From Streptomyces ochraceiscleroticus (lineage in GTDB: Bacteria; Actinomycetota; Actinomycetes; Streptomycetales; Streptomycetaceae), in NCBI RefSeq assembly GCF_000720485.1, contig NZ_JOAX01000005.1, forward strand, positions 62,001 to 126,000: 64,000 bases of DNA. The letters run 5' to 3'. Below the pieces are notes generated by a model. That model made no database searches. It was not told the DNA's origin and was given only the letters and a program-made list of their open reading frames with translations. Every line of letters begins with the position of its first letter. Position 1 is the stretch's first letter. The position numbers were made by a program, and so were the translations under genes. Positions 61,018 to 64,000 of this stretch are shown here, one piece after another.

Positions 61018-62214
61018 ATGCCCGATTCCGGGAGTCCTCCCCTGCCGTCGAGCCTGCCCGGACCGAACCCCGCTCTCGAACGGATCCTGCGTGGCCCCAG
61101 TGGTCTGGGGACGGCGAGCCTGCACTTGGCCCGGCGCGAGGAGCTGCCGGAGCCTCCGGCGCCCGAGACACCGGAGTTCGAGACGCCTCCGGCGCCGCCG
61201 GAGCCCGATACACCGGAGCCCGAGCCGGCGGCGGAGGGCAACCCGATCCCGGGCCTCTATTACCACCCGATCCCGGAGCCCGACCCGGCGCGGGTCGAGG
61301 AGGTCAGCCGCAGGATCAAGGCATGGGCGGTGGACGAGGCCCAGGTCTATCCCCCGGAGTGGGAGGACCAGTTCGACGGCTTCTCCGTCGGCCGGTACAT
61401 GGTCGCCTGTCATCCGGACGCGCCCACCGTCGAGCACGTCATGATCGCCACGCGGCTGATGGTCGCCGAGAACGCGGTCGACGACTGCTACTGCGAGGAC
61501 CACGGCGGCTCGCCCATCGGTCTCGGCAGCCGCCTCCTGCTGGCGCACACGGCTCTCGACCCGCTGCACACGACGGAGGAGTACGAGCCCGCGTGGCTGG
61601 AGTCGCTCCAGTCGGACGCCCCTAGGCGCGCGTACCGCTCCGCCATGGCGTACTTCCTCGAGACGGCCACCCCCTCCCAGGCCGACCGGTACCGGCACGA
61701 CATGGGCCGTCTGCACCTGGGGTACCTCGCGGAGGCCGCCTGGGCCCAGACGGACCACGTGCCCGAGGTGTGGGAGTACCTGGCGATGCGTCAGTTCAAC
61801 AACTTCCGCCCCTGCCCGACCATCACCGACACCATCGGCGGCTACGAACTGCCGGCGGACCTGCACGCGCAGCCCGCCATGCAGCGCGTCATCGCGCTCG
61901 CCGGCAACGCCACCACCATCGTCAACGACCTGTACTCGTACACCAAGGAACTCAAGAGCCCCGGCACGCACCTGAACCTGCCCGTGGTGATCGCCGAACG
62001 CGAGGGCCTCTCCGAAAAGGACGCCTACCTGAAGGCGGTCGAGGTCCACAACGACCTCATGCACCGCTTCGAAGCCGAGGCCGCAGCCTTGGCCAGCGAC
62101 TGCCCCGTCCCGACCGTGCTGCGCTTCCTGCGCGGAGTGGCCGTATGGGTCGACGGCAACCACTACTGGCACCAGACCAACACCTACCGCTACAGCCTGC
62201 CCGACTTCTGGTAA
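61018..62214 (+). CDS. tpc: 2-Methylisoborneol synthase
   Basis: 398 aa, AAGGAG 7 nt before the ATG. Class I terpene cyclase: a Pro/Glu-rich disordered N-terminus (to about residue 75), the aspartate-rich Mg site as DDCYCED (155-161) and the NSE triad NDLYSYTKE (303-311). Long stretches match the S. coelicolor enzyme from memory (FDGFSVGRYMVACHPDAPTV, QFNNFRPCPTITDT, ending TYRYSLPDFW). It cyclises 2-methylgeranyl diphosphate to the earthy odorant 2-methylisoborneol. It is followed after 17 bp by its substrate-forming methyltransferase. Confidence 0.97.
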   Translation: MPDSGSPPLPSSLPGPNPALERILRGPSGLGTASLHLARREELPEPPAPETPEFETPPAPPEPDTPEPEPAAEGNPIPGLYYHPIPEPDPARVEEVSRRIKAWAVDEAQVYPPEWEDQFDGFSVGRYMVACHPDAPTVEHVMIATRLMVAENAVDDCYCEDHGGSPIGLGSRLLLAHTALDPLHTTEEYEPAWLESLQSDAPRRAYRSAMAYFLETATPSQADRYRHDMGRLHLGYLAEAAWAQTDHVPEVWEYLAMRQFNNFRPCPTITDTIGGYELPADLHAQPAMQRVIALAGNATTIVNDLYSYTKELKSPGTHLNLPVVIAEREGLSEKDAYLKAVEVHNDLMHRFEAEAAALASDCPVPTVLRFLRGVAVWVDGNHYWHQTNTYRYSLPDFW

Positions 62215-62231
62215 GAGGAATGGACTTATCT

Positions 62232-63116
62232 GTGACCAGCACCGAGTTCAGCACCATGAACGGCACCTCCGCCTTCGTCCCCGCCCCGGCATCGCCCTAC
62301 CAGGGTGAGATCGCCCGTTACTGGGATCAGGAGGCCAGGCCCGTCAACCTGCGTCTCGGCGACGTCGACGGGCTCTACCACCACCACTACGGCATCGGCG
62401 ACGTCGACCACGCCGCCCTCGGGGACGCCGACGCCGGCGACTACGAGAAGAAGCTGATCGCCGAGCTCCACCGCCTGGAGTCGGCGCAGGCCGAATACCT
62501 CCTGGACCATCTCGGCTCCATCGGGCGTGACGACACGCTCGTGGACGCCGGCTGCGGCCGGGGCGGTTCGATGGTCATGGCCCACCAACGGTTCGGATGC
62601 AAGGTCGAGGGCGTCACCCTGTCGGCCAAGCAGGCCGACTTCGCCAACCAGCGCGCCCACGAACTCGGCATCGAGGACCACGTCCGGGCGCGTGTGTGCA
62701 ACATGCTCGACACGCCGTTCAGGACGGGGCAGGCCGCGGCCTCGTGGAACAACGAGTCGACCATGTACGTCGACCTGCACGACCTCTTCGCCGAGCACTC
62801 CCGCATCCTCGGGGTGGGCGGCCGCTACGTGACCATCACCGGCTGCTGGAACCCGCGTCACGGCCAGCCCTCGAAGTGGGTCTCCCAGATCAACGCGCAC
62901 TTCGAGTGCAACATCCACTCCCGCCGGGAGTACCTGCGCGCCATGGCCGACAACCGTCTCGTACCGCAGGCCGTCATCGACCTGACTGCCGCGACCCTGC
63001 CCTACTGGGAGCTGCGAGCGACGTCTTCCCTGGTCACCGGCATCGAAGAGGCGTTCATCAACTCCTACAAGGACGGCTCCTTCCAGTACGTCCTGATCGC
63101 AGCCGACCGCGTCTGA
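62232..63116 (+). CDS. gppmt: Geranyl diphosphate 2-C-methyltransferase
   Basis: 294 aa from GTG62232 (MTSTEFST), which aligns with the known S. coelicolor start. ATG62220 is in frame but overlaps the ribosome site AGAGGA. SAM-dependent methyltransferase with the motif VDAGCGRGGSMVMAH and the family-specific LGDVDGLYHHHYGIG, ASWNNESTMYVDLHDLF and ATSSLVTGIEEAFI. It methylates C2 of geranyl diphosphate, supplying the cyclase encoded just upstream. Confidence 0.96.
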   Translation: MTSTEFSTMNGTSAFVPAPASPYQGEIARYWDQEARPVNLRLGDVDGLYHHHYGIGDVDHAALGDADAGDYEKKLIAELHRLESAQAEYLLDHLGSIGRDDTLVDAGCGRGGSMVMAHQRFGCKVEGVTLSAKQADFANQRAHELGIEDHVRARVCNMLDTPFRTGQAAASWNNESTMYVDLHDLFAEHSRILGVGGRYVTITGCWNPRHGQPSKWVSQINAHFECNIHSRREYLRAMADNRLVPQAVIDLTAATLPYWELRATSSLVTGIEEAFINSYKDGSFQYVLIAADRV

Positions 63117-63132
63117 CCGCTCGCCGACGACT

Positions 63133-63170
63133 GAAAGGGCCGGCCCCCTCCCCGACGCTCCGGCCCTTTC
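63133..63170. terminator. Terminator after the 2-methylisoborneol operon
   Basis: GAAAGGGCCGG (63133-63143) pairs perfectly with CCGGCCCTTTC (63160-63170), with a 16-nt loop. It also ends the convergent HEAT-repeat gene 33 bp away. Confidence 0.85.
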
Positions 63171-63202
63171 GCAACGTCACCAGGACGGCTTCCCCGGTTC
63201 GC

Positions 63203-64000
63203 TCAACTACCCGCGCTCCTGGCGTAGGCCCGCACATCGGCATCCGCGTCCGCCGTCGCGGAACGCAGCGCCTCGCGCGCCGCGGACGAGCCTTCGGCAT
63301 GATCCAGCAGCGCGAGGACGGCCGCCTTGCGGACATCGGCGTGCGGGTCACCCAACGCCGAACGCAGCGCCGGCAAGGCCACGGAAACGGCTGCCGACGA
63401 CAGGGCCGTCGCCGCGCCCTGACGGATTTGCCAGGAGACTTCCGTGCGCAGGAATTCGGCGGCCACCGTGTCGTACGGCGGGACGCAACCGCATCGGGAG
63501 AGGGCAGCCAAGGCCGCCGCACGAACGAGCACGTCCGCGTCGTCCAGGAACGGGACCAACAGGTCCCGCAGGACGTCCGGATCGCCGCCGACCGTGCCGA
63601 GGGCCCTGGCGGCCGCCACGCGTACCTCGCGCCGCTCGTCCTGGGCCGCCAACGCCAGTTCCCCGCCCGCGTCGACCGAGACCAGAGCCCGGACCGCCTC
63701 CAGGCGTACCTCCACCGACGTGTCCCGCAGGGCCTTCGCGTAGTGTCCCGGTTCCCCCAGGCGCAGGGCACGCAGGATGTCGAGCGAGGCCGCTCGGACG
63801 GTTGCGTCCGAGGACGACAGTGCGGTGGTCAGGGCGTCCCGCAGCGCGGGGCCGGGGTCAAGGACCTCGACCATTTCGCGCAGTGATTCCGCTGCCGCCC
63901 GCCGTACGTCCGCGACCTCGTCGCGGAGGGCATGGGCTAGCGCCAGGCCCGTACCGTCGGGGGCTGTCTCGGTGAGCGTGGCGACGGCCGCTCGCCGGAC
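63203..64000 (-). CDS. HEAT-repeat protein (5' end beyond the window)
   Basis: At least 265 residues; the frame is open to the window edge, so the N-terminus is missing. It consists of repeated 30-35-residue helical pairs of PBS-lyase/HEAT type, such as DTSVEVRLEAVRALVSVDAG, RREVRVAAARALGTVGGDPD and DPHADVRKAAVLALLDHAEG. Such proteins are binding scaffolds, and some act in phycobilin-like or regulatory complexes. No catalytic motif is visible and the partner is unknown. Confidence 0.85.
   Translation of the reverse strand, partial: VRRAAVATLTETAPDGTGLALAHALRDEVADVRRAAAESLREMVEVLDPGPALRDALTTALSSSDATVRAASLDILRALRLGEPGHYAKALRDTSVEVRLEAVRALVSVDAGGELALAAQDERREVRVAAARALGTVGGDPDVLRDLLVPFLDDADVLVRAAALAALSRCGCVPPYDTVAAEFLRTEVSWQIRQGAATALSSAAVSVALPALRSALGDPHADVRKAAVLALLDHAEGSSAAREALRSATADADADVRAYARSAGS

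Overview
The window is high-GC DNA from an actinomycete, almost certainly a Streptomyces: strong codon-position GC bias, GGAGG-type ribosome sites, many divergently read regulator/transporter pairs, a 2-methylisoborneol (earthy odorant) operon, a SpoIIE-type phosphatase fused to an anti-sigma kinase domain, and LacI/TetR/IclR/MocR regulators throughout. No rRNA, tRNA, insertion sequence, prophage or CRISPR array was seen. The right edge cuts a HEAT-repeat gene.

Layout. 0-13.7 kb: regulator/transporter/hydrolase pairs (FCD-type GntR, YtcJ-like amidohydrolase, TetR with NCS1 permease, TetR with DHA2 exporter, M20 amidohydrolase, UbiD decarboxylase with a divergent MarR, MocR with an EamA exporter, a pyrroline-carboxylate-reductase-like gene). 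13.8-18 kb: a molybdopterin FdhF/YdeP-type oxidoreductase, its FdhD sulfurtransferase and a LysR regulator. 18-28 kb: a LacI-controlled glycan locus (GH43, ABC sugar importer, GH42 beta-galactosidase, GH30 with a ricin-type domain) that best fits type II arabinogalactan side chains. 28-33.4 kb: a SulP transporter and an arsenic resistance cluster (ArsC, two ArsR, ACR3, ArsO-like flavoprotein).

33.5-54 kb is the most interesting part: a dispersed regulon for glycine betaine breakdown. A Rieske oxygenase, Rieske ferredoxins, a ferredoxin reductase and a dimethylglycine oxidase demethylate the substrate. FolD, PurU and an extra dihydropteroate synthase handle the one-carbon units on folate. SdaA turns serine into pyruvate, and an MFS carrier may import the substrate. 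Two very similar IclR regulators lie at the two ends. Six promoters (ferredoxin 1, purU, dimethylglycine oxidase, sdaA, MFS, ferredoxin 2) share one design: a TTGAC-type -35 element, a 17-bp spacer, and GTTGCGYA boxes placed directly on or after the -10. At three of them two clear boxes repeat at exactly 19 bp, and at both ferredoxin promoters the second box at that spacing is degenerate. Both ferredoxin promoters and the second iclR also carry a 17-bp GTTGC...GCAAC palindrome. Sarcosine oxidase and serine hydroxymethyltransferase, needed to complete the route, are not in the window. Stress genes (Hsp20, a YflT-like protein), a TipA-like regulator and a large sensor phosphatase lie among these genes.

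54-60 kb: an endonuclease/exonuclease/phosphatase-fold protein, then a compact module of MatC-like dicarboxylate carrier, IclR regulator, CaiB-type CoA-transferase and HMG-CoA-lyase-like enzyme, with three copies of a TTCCCA-N5-TGGGAA operator. 59.9-60.4 kb holds frame-broken remains of secreted-protein genes. 61-63.1 kb is the 2-methylisoborneol operon, without the cyclic-nucleotide-binding gene usually found upstream. Starts were chosen from ribosome-site spacing and family alignment from memory; functions come from motif recognition without database searches.
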